The translations under genes and the position numbers were made by a program. Shown piece by piece: positions 22,101 through 37,100 of a DNA stretch of 64,000 bases (the stretch's first letter is position 1; the number at the start of each line of letters is the position of its first letter). Source of the DNA: Bombyx mori (taxonomy: Eukaryota; Arthropoda; Insecta; Lepidoptera; Bombycidae); assembly GCF_030269925.1 (NCBI RefSeq), contig NC_085112.1:310001-374000 (forward strand). Direction: 5' to 3'. Under the pieces are notes generated by a model. That model was given only the letters and a program-made list of their open reading frames with translations, was not told where the DNA came from and did not search any database.

Positions 22101-25100
22101 TATGCCATCACCAAGCGGTGTACTCCGTATCAATGACGTTTATTCCGAGGACTTAACATCATCATATTCTAACGGGTGGTCTAACCGCGGCCAACCCAAA
22201 CTTTTTATACCCCTCATCCCATGTTTATACATCATACTAGCTTTTGTCCGCGACATCGTCCGCGTGGAATAGCTCACAAATAATGCTTTATTTTAGAACA
22301 AATTTGGTTAGCATAAAAACGTTATAGGGAGCCAACCTTAACATAGATTTTTAGATCTTTTAAAAGGGAACAATTCTGTCATACATTATTTTAGCGAAAC
22401 TTTAACCGTTTCTGCAGCGCACGCAGCGGAAGCTCTCAAAAGGGAAAAAACCCCGATTATGGAACATTCTTTATTGGTGCTCCGTTTGTATTGGTCTTAG
22501 CGTGATGTTACATAGCCTATAGTCTTTCTCGATAAATGGGCTTTCTAACACTGAAATAATATTTCAAATCGGACCAGTAATTCCTGAGATTAGCGCATTC
22601 AAACAAACAAACTCTTCAGCTTTATAATATTAGTATAGATTAAAACAGAACGCAAAAATTTCTAGTGCATAAAGTAAAATCTATTTTGTAGCCAAGCTCA
22701 GAGACTTGTAGTGTTGTGAGATTCGAACTTTGTGGAGCGCCAGCGTTAATGCTTAAGCAGTAACTATCCAATAGCTAGTGATCTACTTGAAGGATCTCTG
22801 AATGACTCCAAGATTTTGGTTATTTCAAAGGACAAGGACAAGTGCCCTGTACAAGGACTATGCGACGTCAAGGTTCACGTGAAAACATTGACCTTGCTTT
22901 CGTCATGCCAATTGTGGTGCATTAGTTACGACTCACATCCAATCGATTGTTTTTAAATTGGTAGTAATGTTGACCCATTTTATTGTTTCGAGCGCGTCTA
23001 ATAATGCGACTACAAACAAACTCTCAGTTGGATCTCACTCGGTTTGCTATTTATGCAAAATGAAGTGATCTAAAGGTATATATGGTTAAGGGAGTTGAGG
23101 TAAAAGATTCCGATGCATTTGACATAAGTGGTTGGGTGTACCATGTGTCAGCTCGATAAATTGTGTTATTGCTTGAATTCTTTTATTGTTTGTTTGGTTT
23201 GGGAGCAGCGCATAGGACGACCCTAACTCACTTTGTGCTAAATGATATAACAAATGTCAATGAAACTTTTCGCAACACAAAAACTCTCAACGTATGACTG
23301 CGGCGGCGTTCACGTTTAGAAGGTTATCATTCCCACATTAAAAAGATCACTGAGATCGTATCTTATATTAGTGATAATAAAATAACATTCAACTATTCCT
23401 GTACTCGAAAGGTTGAATGGATGCTTCTATTTACAATTTCACAGTTTAATGAACTTATAAAAATAGTCTGTTTCGTTTCACTCGCACTATCGGTCGCGTC
23501 GTCTCGCCGTGTCCTAATCATGACTTTTCAGTGACTTTCTTTGTTTTATTTTCTAACTGAAACTTACATTACGACATTAAAAATAAATTACATGTTTTAT
23601 TTATGTTGCTCTGTTGATACTATTAGTGTGTGCGCATTGTCAATAAAAGTTATATAAAATTATAATTAAAGCAGATAAACAGCCTCCTTACACTGACCAT
23701 ACTATATACTAAGAGCTCTGGCTACCAGTGCTAATATATAGCATATTTTTTCGGTAAGATATAATTAGCAATGTTTACTAAACGTGGGCAAACGAAATCA
23801 CATGATTTTAAATTGGTACTGAATGCCGTTGGCCGTTAATATGGCTGGCTCGGCCTTCAGACGGCCTCCCAGCAGGGGTGAATCGGATGATTAAAAAGTT
23901 ACCCATTCAGTCTCAAGCTAGAGGTTCCTACTGTGTCATGTGTGCTGCAAGCACATGTATGAAGGTTACAAGTGAGTGCTCTCCGACACCGAATATTAAA
24001 TCTCTGCCGTGAGCCTTGTACCGCTGGGTTACAAGTCGTGCGACAGTAAATATAAACTGTTCTTGACTCATACGTCACTATCTACGCTAAGCTCAAAGTT
24101 TGGTTTTGACGGTGTGATTGCGTACGTCGCATCTGTTACAACACACATCGGACTCGTGACGTAGTATCGTTTATTGTTACTCTTCTTACCGTTGCTGATA
24201 CCGTTGTTGCCATACGAATAATATATTAGAAGAAGTGTCTTTCGTGAGAAGCTTTAGGTATTCAGGTGTCTTGATGCGGAGATTGAGTCCCTGGATCATC
24301 AATACATGGGCAGTCACTGTGGGCTGGAGTGTGCAAGATAATACAGCTCACTAAACAACCCTAGGGTTGTTTTTCCGCTAAGTTCTATTTTCGCCCCCAC
24401 AGGACTCTGAAAAGGCAACTGAGTAGATAGCGCTGCCTTTGATCGGCGGCAATAGGAAAAAATGTACGTAAAAGGACTCGAATATTCGTTTAAGCATTGT
24501 TTAAATATTATTTCGCTTACGAAACGCAAAATCCGTAACTAAACAACTCAATAGTTATGCTAAAACGTATGCTACTTGCATCTATTACTATAGCAGTAAA
24601 GTTATGCTATGGAAACTACTAGATTATGAATAGTAAAAAATTAGATAACCATAATATTTAGGCGGACGTAATCGTAGATCCTGCAATCTTTTTCTGCCAT
24701 TCCTTTGGTGAAGTGGACACGAGTAGTATGACGCACAGACAATAAGTTGCTTAATGAATTGAACTTTGTTGAAGACTACCTTATCTTTACCTTCCAGATG
24801 ACTACGAAGCTGATCAATGCTGAATGCTCTAAATATATCTTATGAATCCCAATACCTGCGGAATATGGTGCGATATTAATTGAGATTAACGCGCGGTGGC
24901 ATCTTTATATTAGTGAAAAAATCGTATAAACGACAAAAAACTCATATTTGACAACAAAGAGCTTAATCTATTTTTCCTTAACTATCCAGGTAACGGAAGG
25001 TACAGCATCGGTCTAATGGCAACGTTGAGTATGGCGGCTTTGGCCATGGCCATCGACATGTTCGGCTTCTCCGTCATCGTGACAGGAGCCACCTGTGACT

Positions 25101-28100
25101 TCCAGTTGGACCTGAGTCAGACCAACATTTTACTGTCTATGCCATTTGTCGGTAAGATCTTGTGATATCTTCATATGGAGAACTTGATAAGTTTTAAAAC
25201 TATTTAATTTCTTAAATAATTTATCTGTCTTCCAGGTCCAATAGCAATGGCGTATCCATGGGGCTACATAGCGGATACCAAGGGTCGGAAAACCAGCCTG
25301 CTGATAGCCATGTGGGGTAGTTTTATCGTCTCCGTTGCCAGTGCCTTTGCCCCGAACTGGGTATTCATGGCTGTTATGAAGTTCATCAGTACAAGCTTGT
25401 AAGTTTTGAAGGTATATTGGCAACCCTTATAGAACATGCTGATCTGGTTAGCGGAGCATTCCAATGGCTGCGCGATGATTTTATATAAAAAATCAAGAAA
25501 TATGTCCAGTACGACCACTGTAAATATCATGATTGATAGCAATAAGAGAGTTCAGTATCATTTCGGCTTTATCGTGTGTCATAGCAATCATGCCTTCTCA
25601 TTAGAAAGGTGATATAATACTAGGGACCCTTTGATATCATGTTTCAAGGTAAGTTGTGCCAATAACGTTCTGATCTCAATGGATGCCTGTAGCCTCTTAA
25701 TATCAGATACACTGTCAGCTCTTTTGCTATTTATAATAAAAATTGGCTTATTAATACATCGTTTGCCACACGGTGATGTTGAAGCGAAAATTTTCATATT
25801 TCAGTTTTAAGTTAATTCTTAAACATTGTGCCTAGATTCATTATTGCGAACAGTGAGTCACACATCGTTCGCTGAGGCAGCGAGCGTGATTGGTGAACAT
25901 TTCTTCAGCACGTCTCAAGCTAACGATTCTGTTTCAAGGAACCGTTAAATGTCGGTCATTGTTTAGCGACGTACATTTTGTGGGCACTCAACGATAATCT
26001 CTAACAATTGACCGGTCGTTTAGATAACGCGAAATATTTAACAAATGGTCTGGCGTATGACTTAGTGAATGTAGCTCGGCACGTTGAGAGTTATTGAATA
26101 TTTGATGTACAACACGTGATTACACGTGATTGCTAAGACAAAATTAGTGTAATGCAGGTTCATTTGATAAAAAATGTACAAGTAGTTGGAGAAGTAGTAC
26201 CTATAAAGGGGATGAATGAAGAAACACGTTTTAGTTAAGAATATGATGGTCAAATATCTTCCAGTGTAGTCTATCTATCAAGAATTCAAGAATGCTCTTC
26301 GACAAAACTAAGCAGATGCTAATGAGATTACCGAAGGCGTGTCCGAAAATAGATAATGTTCTACGATGAACAGATTTAGTAGCTTAAAGAAATCAGAACG
26401 CCTCGGCCTTTTTGTTATGTTTTTTGTTTGAAGAAAAAATTATTATCATCATCATAACGCTCGGCAAGCACCACGTAAGCTATCGTGAGCACATTACATA
26501 TTTGCATACATTGATACAGTAGTGCTGTCTATTTTTCTGTTTATTGTATTTTTGTGTTTGTCAATGAGTAGACGCTTATCAACTCTCAAAGTCGGGTATC
26601 CCACGGATATCTTAATAATATACCTTTGTTCACGATTGACTTCCACGGTGAAGGAATAACATCGGTAATAAAAATCAAACCCGCGTAAATTATAATTTGC
26701 GTAATCACTGGTGGTAGGACCTCTTGGGAGTCCGCACGGGTAGGTACCACCACCCCACCTATTTCCGCCGTGAAGCAGTAAGGCGTTTCGGTTCGAAGGG
26801 TGGGGGTAGCCGTTGTAACTATACTGAGACCTTAGAACTTGTATCTCGAGGTGGGTGGCGCATTTACGTTGTAGATGTCTATGGGCTCCAGTAACCACTT
26901 AACACCAGGTGGGCTGTGAGCTCGTCCATCCATCTAAGCAACAAAAAAAATAAAAAAATATGTATCCACGTGATCAAGAATCTCTATTTCACATTACTTG
27001 AATGTAATTAATATCCCTTTTTACCCTCAGCTGCAGTTGTGCTCAATCAGTGACGTATACACTCCTCGGTGAGAGCTCATCGGAAACATTTCGAGACTCA
27101 TACATGCTCATCATGACAAGTGTGTTGGACTTCAGTTTAGCTGTTTACGTTGGTAAGTTAGAATATGTATGAATACGTATATGTCAGTGAAAACTATTTT
27201 TATTGTTGCAGATGGTCAGATCAACTCACAGTCCTTCTCGTTAAGTGTTTATTCGAGCTCTTAGATAAGACGTTGTGGCAGTATTGGGACGGCTGTACCC
27301 GCCGGTCGGACCAACAAGACTTCGTACCACAAGTGATTAAGGAAATTGTAATTTGTACATTATTACTGCTTCACGGCAGAGATAGGCAGGGTGATGGTGC
27401 CTAACCATACATACGGCCTGAGAAGACGTCCTACCACCAGTAATTACGCAAATTATAATTTTGCGGGTTTGATTTTTATTACACGATGTTATTCCTTCAT
27501 CGTGGAAATAAATCGTGTACATTTGTTAAGTACGTATTTCATTGGAAAAATTGGTACCCGCCTGCGGGATTCGAACACCGGTGTATCGCTACATACGAAT
27601 GCATCGGACGTCTCATCCTTTAGGCCACGATGACAACAAGCAAACATCCATTTATAAATAATGAAAAATACAAGGGCTACCCGATGAGTAGCGGACAGGG
27701 AAGCTTAAGCACTGGTCACAATTGGCAGATAGTGCATAATTAATGACATAGTTTATTTTGTATGCTAATTAGAAAGGTAAAATAGCCATGAAATAAAATT
27801 AGGTAAATACTTTGAAAGACTACCTATACAATCACACTTAATGTTTAAAATTTGTGTTTGTTGCATCGAACGTAATAAGCATGGAATAGATAGACAAAAA
27901 TATATGTAATAATGTGCAGAAATATTTGTTCATATCTTTTCCTGGCACCATAAACAATAATAATATACATAGAATGGCTCGACTTGAATACATAGTTAGA
28001 TATTATAGCATTGTTTTATTTGATGGTTCAAAAGAGTATTCAATACAATGTTGTGATAAGTAAATGATGTTTCGCTTTGTGGAAATCATTACATCCTGGT

Positions 28101-31100
28101 ATGTAAGGTTAGTTAATAGAGCGTTTCGTTGTAATAATAAACAGCTATAAGTGTCTGTGGTTTAATGAGTGACATGTCCGTTGTACTCATATAGCGTAAA
28201 GCGACTACATTGCTGAGTAGAAAGACTGCTTTATAATAGTGCCGAAATTCCAAGGAATCTTCCTGCAATTTTCGGAGCGTATAGGAATTCTTGGGATCGA
28301 TGTATTTAGACTTTTTCAGTATCGGAGTTATTTGGAAGGTACAAAGCGACGCAATGCTTCAAGCTAGAACTAAAGCTTTTGCATTACAAAGCCCAAGTCC
28401 TGCCTCGCGTGGAGTACTGCTCCCATCTCTGGGCCGGGGTTCCCAAGTACCAGCTACTTCCATTTAACTCGATACAGAAGAGGGCCGTTCGCATTGTTGA
28501 TAATCTCGTTCTCACGGATCGTTTGGTATCTCGAGTTTTGAACTCGTGTATCTATCTAAACAATAAATAAATAATAGTTTAAAAAAACTAACAAAATACG
28601 CATTTTATAAAAAATCCAAGTAAAAAATAGAAAATAAATTTTTATAAATTTGAATTAAAAATAGCATGTAGTTATAAATATTTTATGAACAGATATGAGT
28701 AGAAGGGTTATTTTGATAATATCCTGAAAAGCACCCCACGCTTTTTTATAATATAATCATTTTTACTTACACTATTTCTAATTCAAATTTATTAAAATGT
28801 ATATTCTATTTTTTAGTTGGATTTTCTATTAAAGCGTATTTTGTTACTTTTTTAAACTATTATTTATTTTACTTTTTTATTTGAATTTCAATTTTTCAAT
28901 TTTTTAAATTTTTTATTTTATTTTGAATTTTCATCGGTCTTAAAGAGTATACCAAATTTCGAGTTAATCCGACGTTTTGCAGGGGGTCAAAATCATTTTC
29001 AAAGATTCCGTTACAAACACACATGACATACGTCTGAAGCTAATAAAAGCGTATTAAAAAATTAAACAATAAAATTTAATTTTCAGTTGCCGCCTATTTC
29101 ATTCTAAATCTCCCATTCAGCTTGAACTTTGGCTTCATAACGTTTACGCCATGGCGTCTCTTGACTCTCGTCCTAGCGTTGCCTCTGGGCATCAGCGCTA
29201 TGGGGATGCATTTCTTCTACGAAAGTCCCAAGTTCCTTGTCAACGCTGGCAGAACAGAGGAGGCAATTGAAGTCCTAAAGAACATTTGGTACAGGAATGG
29301 AGGCTACGGTGGCAAGTATGCTGTGAGTATTCATGAGTTTACTTGTTTAATCTAAAGGATACATACAATTGTATTTAGCTAATATGTTATTAGTTATACG
29401 AACTAATTATAAGTCGTCATTTATATGAGACTTATTCGTTTTGTCTTAAAAATACGTAAATGTCTAGATCAAATTTTATAGACAATTTTATGTTCTTTTT
29501 ATTGCCTCTTTAGGCAGACGGGTATATGGCCCATCTGATGGTAAGTGGTTACCGTTGTTCATGGACGTAATAAATATCAGGGGCACGGCAAAGTCACTTC
29601 CCGTCGCGAGCAGTAGACACATCAGTAACTATACTGAGACCTTAGAACTTATATCTCAAGGTGGGTGGCGCATTTACGTTGTAGATGTCTATGGGCTCTA
29701 GTAACCACTTTAAACCAGGTGGGCTGTGAGCTCGTCCACCAAACAAAGCAATAAAAATAAATTTATGTGGACCAGCAACACCACAAAAACTATTCGAAAC
29801 ATCGCGTCGGTACAAAATTAAATTAAAATAACAAACTCGAGATGAAAGGATTAGTTCGAACATGTCTACTCATTGTTTTGTCTACTGATACTAGTATCTA
29901 GGTCGTATATAGAAAAAATTCAGAGACAGATATCTCGTTTTTTATCTACGAGTATTTTCATTGCCTCATATTTAGTTGTGTGGGGGCCCACAGCAGCCAG
30001 CACCTTCGTCTCTTGTTGTGGGTGTCGTACAAAGCGTTTAAACTTTATCCGTATAAATTGCGATCGCCAACTGGAATTAACTGGTGCTAGCGCATTTTGT
30101 GCCCGCACCTCTCAGGGTACCATCCTGTCTGCGACCAAACGTCCTGGACTGAAGGTTGGCGCAGCTGTTAAGCAATACGACTGAGATTTAGAGCTTGTGG
30201 TTTAGGCAGGTGCCTGTGATAATATTACCTACATCGGGCGTCTTATTCTTTAGGGCACGACGCTTGCAAATTTAATGCTAAAGTATTTTAAAGTTGCTTT
30301 TGATTATAATTGATTAATATATTAATAATAGCTTTGCACTTGCTACGCCCAATTAAAAAACAGGGCTCTAATTGTACAGCTGTTGTTTACGGAATGCTCA
30401 TTACATTAATTGTTACGGTCATCTTGTTATTTATCCAATTACAGTTCGCAAAGATAATGTTTCATGTATAGAAATACTTAGAACAACATATCGTGGATAA
30501 ACGTGGACTGTGGCTCTTTTTGGTGGCTTACCGGACCCCATAGACATTTACAACGTAAATGCCGCCACCCACCTTGAGACATGAGTTCTAATGGTCCCAC
30601 TTTTAACAGTACAATGGCTGCCCCGGCCTTCAAACCGAAACGCATTACTGCTTCACGGCAGAAATAGGCAGGGTGGTGGTACCTACCTACTCCTACCACG
30701 AGTAAAGAGATATATCTTGCGCGACGGAATTTTTATTTTGAAGTTTATGAAGTTTATGTCCTGAAAGGTCCTGTTCATATATGAAAACTTTTATAAGACC
30801 ACGCGTTGCACAATTTTTCTCCCCTTGCTTCTATCTTCGGCAGCGACCAACGACCTAAACTTAAAGAACCCCTGACGGAGGCTATTTCAGATTACTGTGC
30901 AGATTATTTCATGCATACCCACTTACGATCTGGGATCTAAACTGTTTTATGCACGTGCTTTTAAATCCAGTTCAGCGAGATCTTTTTAATAGTCTAAATG
31001 TAAATTGAAACGAAATAAAATCAAATATTTTTTTTTCCAGGTCAAAAAGATATTCTTAGAAGAAGAGGGAAATGAAAAACACAAAGATCAATCCTTACTC

Positions 31101-34100
31101 CAGTCTCTATGGGATCAGATAGTACCTATCTTCAAGCCTCCACTTTTGACGCGGAGTATACAATTGTATTTCCTGACCGCTGTTATTTATAGCACGTAAG
31201 AACTTACTCAGATTATACTTAATTTTATTAAACATAACGTTCACGTGTACGTAATGTGAGCTTTTGAAGATACTGCACTTTATACATTGCACCAGGCCGG
31301 TGTATAAAGTTCCTATTACATTTTTCTGTTAATCCAAACTGCTGACGTGAATAATGTCGATATCTTAATGTCGTTGGGGTATTTTGAGGTGTGTCAAGGA
31401 TCCAGAACTACTCAGCGGATCCAGCCTGAGCCCGTCAGCTCCTATAAAGCAATAAAAATACAAGCTAATTTATTTAACCGCAGACATTCGTAACAATTGT
31501 AATTTTTTTTTTATTGCCCTTGTAGGCAGACGAGCATACGGCCCACCTGATGGTGAGTGGTTACCGTCGCCCATGGACTTCAGCAATGCCAGGGGCAGAG
31601 CCAAGCCGCTGCCTACCGCGTAATACTCTCCACAAGCCTCGTTTGAAGAAGGACATGTCTTATGCATTATAATACTTATCGTGTGTTGAGAACCGGGCTT
31701 AACTGTACCATTTGCTTGAAGTCTAGATAACACCTAGTTTATTTATTTATTTTTATTTATTTATTACACTTCATGTAAAATTTACATTGACGGACTTAAT
31801 ACCTAAGGCCTTCTCTACCAGTCAACCAAAGGTAGTGCAGAGTAAATAGTGGTAGGTGCAATGAAATTTATATAAAATTACATATACATACACAAAACAC
31901 AAAGCGTAAATATATATATACATATATACACATATACATATACATACATAATACATAATAGTTTATGCAGTATTCAAAGGAATATGTGTATTAACAAATT
32001 CACTTAACAAATATCTACAAGTTAATAAATTCATGATGGTTCTCCGTGGTCTACATCGCTAAGGATCCCAAGAAAATCTTTAGGAGGTTATCACAGCGCT
32101 CGATAACCTGTATAAAAAGTCCATTTCGTTACAATATCCTTTACTCTGAGCTTAATTCCAGGAACAACAGCTACTTCATGTGGTTCCCATTCCTGGCTGA
32201 GAAATTCACATCAGGTCTCACTTCCAACACTACTGATGTGGAGCAAATCGATGGACTATGCAACACCATTGTCAGTGTGGCGGCAAATGTTACAGTGCAT
32301 GTAAGTCTCGATTCTTCAAAACAGAGCAGATTAAAGACCCGACTATCATACTTATAGACATCACTTATTTTTGCGCGAAAACTTAGCAAAAAGATTTAAA
32401 CAAAGCAGTACATATTTCGATGAGGTAAACTTAATTTAAGTTCAATTAAAAACATCAATTTTTTTTTTATTGCTTGCTGGTTGGACGAGCTCACAGCCCA
32501 CCAGGTGTTAAGTGGTTACTAGGGCCCCTAGACATATACAACGTAAATGCATTTTGTGAATCTGCGCGGGTAGGTACCACTCTGCCCATTTCTGCCGTGA
32601 AGCAGTAATGCGTTTCTGTTTGAAGGGGGGGTAGCCGTTGTAACAATACTTGAGGCCTTAGAACTTATATCTCAAGGTGGGTGGCGAATTTACGTTGTAG
32701 ATGTCTATGGGCTCCAGTAACGACTTAACACCAGGTAGGCTGTGAGCTCGTCCACCAATCTAAGTAATAAAAATATGCATTTTTGTGGCTTATGCACATT
32801 CTTAAGAAATGTCTTTGTATTTATCACAGCAAGCTCTTTTTATGCAATAGGTTAGGCATTTTGAGTAGACTAAATTATGTATAGACTGCGCAAAAACAGA
32901 ATTATTTTACTAACGATTGTCGTATTCTATTCACATATTATAAATAACAATTTTTTTGGTCACATTAAGAAAAACCCACAAATCTATCAACATTTTAATA
33001 AGATTGCTTATAAAATAGCGCCAGGCGCATCAATAAATAAATAATATTAAGCACAATATGGCAAAATCAGGTAGGAGCCTGTCACAGACAATGGGCCAAC
33101 AGTCAGAATGAGGAATTGAAGTCCTGATTCAAAGCTGGTTAGCTGCTGGTGGCAAGCCTTATTGTAATTCCTTGTCTACACCCTGTTTTTAATTTTTTTA
33201 TAGCTTATATTTCTTTTTTTTTATTGCTTAGATGGATGGACGAGCTCACAGCCCACCTGATGTTAAGTGGTTACTGGAGCCCATAGACATCTACAACGTA
33301 AATGCGCCACCCACCTCGATATATAAGTTCTACGGTCTCAGTATAGTTACAACGGCTGCCCCGCCCTTCGAACCGAAACGCATTACTGCTTCACGGCAAA
33401 AATAGGCAGGGTGGTGGTACCTACCCGTGCGGACTAACAAGAGGTCCTACTGCCAGTGATTACGCAAATTATAATTTTGTGGGTTTGATTTTTATTACAC
33501 GATATTATTCCTTCACCGTGGAAGTCAATCGTGAACATTTGTTGAGTACGTATTTCATTAGAAAAATTGGTACCCACCTGCGGGATTCGAACACCGGTGC
33601 ATCGCTACATACGAATGCACGGACGTCTTATCCTTTAGGCCACGAGGACTTATTAATATTAAAGTGATTTAATTTTCTTATTCCAGGCGAAATGCTCAAC
33701 AGCAATGGAGGTGAGTCTAGTCTGGGCCAGCCTAGCCGAGGGAGTCTCCTTTGTGATCGTGCTGTTGGCTATAACCAAGTTCGCCCGGAGGAAGAAACTG
33801 CTGCTCACCATTATTCTGGTGGTCTCCTGCTTCTCAGCCATCGGAGCTGTCACTGTGATGGAAAATATGATCAGTTTCATCCTGTTCTTCGGCTTACTGT
33901 TGAACGAGCTGTGCATAGGATTCATATTCTCATATTTTGTTGATTTGTATCCTACTTCTTATCGGTGAGCTTGTGTTTCTTTATTTAGTTTTGTGTGATT
34001 TCAAAAAACCTTTGTACCGTATGTTCCATGGGGAGTGCTCTGAGCAATTGTTCGAGATGATACCGGCATCTCGTTTTTACCATCGCACCGCCCGCCACCG

Positions 34101-37100
34101 GAGTAGAGTTCATCCATACTACCTGGAGCCACTGCGGTCATCCACAGTGCGTTTCCAGAGGTCTTTTTTGCCACATACCATCCGGCTATGGAATGAGCTC
34201 CCCTCCACGGTGTTTCCCGAGCGCTATGACATGTTCTTCTTCAAACGAGGCTTGTGGAGAGTATTAAGCGGTAGGCAGCGGCTTGGCTCTGCCCCTGGCA
34301 TTGCTGAAGTCCATGGACGACGGTAACCACTCACCATCAGGTGGGCCGTATGCTCGTCTGCCTACAAGGGTAATAAAAAAAAAACCTATGTCTAGTAGGG
34401 TATAATATGAGTTCCCATGGTGAGCTGGGACAACCTTCATGTTACTGTAGTAAATCAGTCTTAAAGTTTGAAGTAGGATAGCCGTTATTGTGTTGCAGTG
34501 GTTATGATGGCAATGGGGATCTGTCGCTCAGTCCATGTTGGTGGTGCGGAGTTCCCATGTAGTGGAGTCAATTAGACAATAGACAATAAGAGTTACGAGT
34601 TACCATCCCAGCTGTAACTTTACATTAAAATTAAAGATAATACCATAGTATGCAGTTAATATAATGGCCTCCCGTTAGACCGCCCCAGACGGTGCCGCTG
34701 GTGTCCCGGAACACTCCGCTGGATTAGAACCAGCCTGCCGAGTGCAGATGCTTGAGGGAAAAGTTCAAGGAAATTATAATTCTAGCTTTGGCATCATTTA
34801 ATATACTTACGTATTACTTTACCGAGATATCGAATACGTAAAACAAGCAAATCTTAAGCACACAGAGCAGCGGTCGGGGAACCGGGGTAAATTACCCCAA
34901 ATGGGGTAAAATGAAATTTTGGGGGGTAAAAATGAAACTTTTGTGAGTAAAAAGTATATATTGAAGTGAAACTTCTTTAGAATCGTTGTGATTTCAAACT
35001 CGATGAAACGAAATGAAATGAAATGAAAAAATAATATTTTTTTCAAAACTATCACGGGGGCTGTAATATGAAAGATGCTGAAAAGAAGCGATTTCGGTTT
35101 TTTTGTTGTTCTTCGCCATGGGGTAATATCAACTTACACAAAAATATTTTGGGGTAATAATTAAAAAAGTTCCCCGACCGCTGACATTGAGCCTGTTACA
35201 ATTAAATCCTACAAGACGTTTAATTTTTACCTACATAATAATATGTACTAGTTACATTTAATGATCTGCGCCACATCGTTTATTTTGTAATTTTCTATAA
35301 ATATAGCATTGTAAATGTGTGTGAACTGAAAACCAGTAACGGTAATTAGAAATCAGACCAGTCCGCTGAGTTTGTTTTGCAGGTTCTTCTCAGGGCTGTG
35401 GCTTTTTGTTTCAATGATGGTAGAGATAACAGGCTTAGAGGCTTAGACATTCCAGAAATATGTTTTGATGTCGTTCAGTTGAAACAACTAATTGGAATTA
35501 GATTAAATTGTTGAGTAGATGTGACTTTGTTTATTTTTTACAATTGCTGTCGGAAACCGAAACATGAATAATATCGGAAAATTTACTTAATAACGGACGA
35601 TGCATTTTCGATTCCACTTCGCAGACACGGTCGGAATGATCCTAATGAAGCTTTAGAATACAATGATCCATTTTATTTCCGCGATCCTAAAAGGAGTAAT
35701 AAACACGTAGCTATTGCTTAGTTTGAACTCATGAAGTAATGGTTCATGGAACGCAATAATATGTACTATCACGTTATTAAGTTTAAAGTAAATTCTCAGT
35801 AATTTGCCTGGTCGAAGATCCTCCAGAAGTTCCTAGTCGCGAAAAATAGATGTATCTATTACTCCTACTTAAAATCTATTTAAAAATAAAGTTGATTAAT
35901 AAATAGTAATATTTTATTTTGTAGTTTCTCAAGCTAATCTTAATGCTAATTGTAAATAGCTATAGTACGATTTCACTTTAAAAATTCAATTTAAAATGTG
36001 ACACCAATGAAAAACCTACGGGGCTATGTGTTTTATTGCTTAAATTTATATTCACCATTTATTTCCGGACGTTGCGTTTTACATATTTGTGATGTATGTG
36101 AGTGATGTATGTGTTTTGTTTTTTCTAGTGGCATGGCGGCGTGTCTGGGGGTGATGGTGGCGAGGGCCAGCGCTCTGGGCGGAGTCAATATATTAGGAGC
36201 CTTCATGTTGTCACACTGCTCCATAACATTCTACGGTTGTGCCGCTATGCTGTTTTGTAAGTATTCTCAAGTGAAGTTTGTGTCCCGCGGACTTATTTAA
36301 TTATGCACCTACTGATTTAGATATGTATTATTATGCCTAGGGATTCTTGCCGATTCTTTTCGGTAGTAGGACTGTGTTCTGTGAATTATGTATCTTAGCC
36401 AAAGAAATGAACGAATTTTTAATTAAAGACTTTTTAATTTCAATTTTATCCTTGAATATTTTGTTGTTTAACTACGGTGTAGTGTGTAGTGTTGGTAATA
36501 ATGGGAGTGAGTATGAGATCTCCTGACCAACACAACGGTAGAGGCATCCGTGCTGTTAGGAAACGGACCCGTGACTAATAAATAGTATGATTTAATAACT
36601 AACTAAACTTATATTTTTATCTTGAAAATCTAATCTAACAGCTATAAATGTTTTTGTCGTCATTTAAATTCATTAGCGCCTTCAACGAGCTAGTGGAGAC
36701 TTTATTTTTGCAATATTTCAATGGACAAAACAAAACCAGTTACGTTTCAATTGTTTCGCAAGTATGTAGGTATTATTATTAATGTAGAAGTTTTGCTAAA
36801 TTAAAAATTAACGTCATTATTTTTTGCGACATGTTCATGGTTATATTATTAAGGTATTTTTAATCTCGGTACCTAATTAATTATTATATTATACTTGTAC
36901 TTATACTTGTATTATTTGTTATTATTATTATACTTGTATTATTTAATTATGTATATATATTGTACTTAGATAATAAGATTTTTTTATTCGTTTATCAAAT
37001 TAAAAATTTACAAACACGTAATATTTCGTTTGATATATTTTTTTATAGCTTAGATGGGTGGACGAGCTCGCAACCCACCTGATGTTAAGGGGTTACTGGA

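Noticed and set aside
33937..34326. 129-codon frame next to transporter exon 8
   Set aside because: It is the ORF2 tail of a jockey-like LINE in the intron; the transporter splices at 33964.
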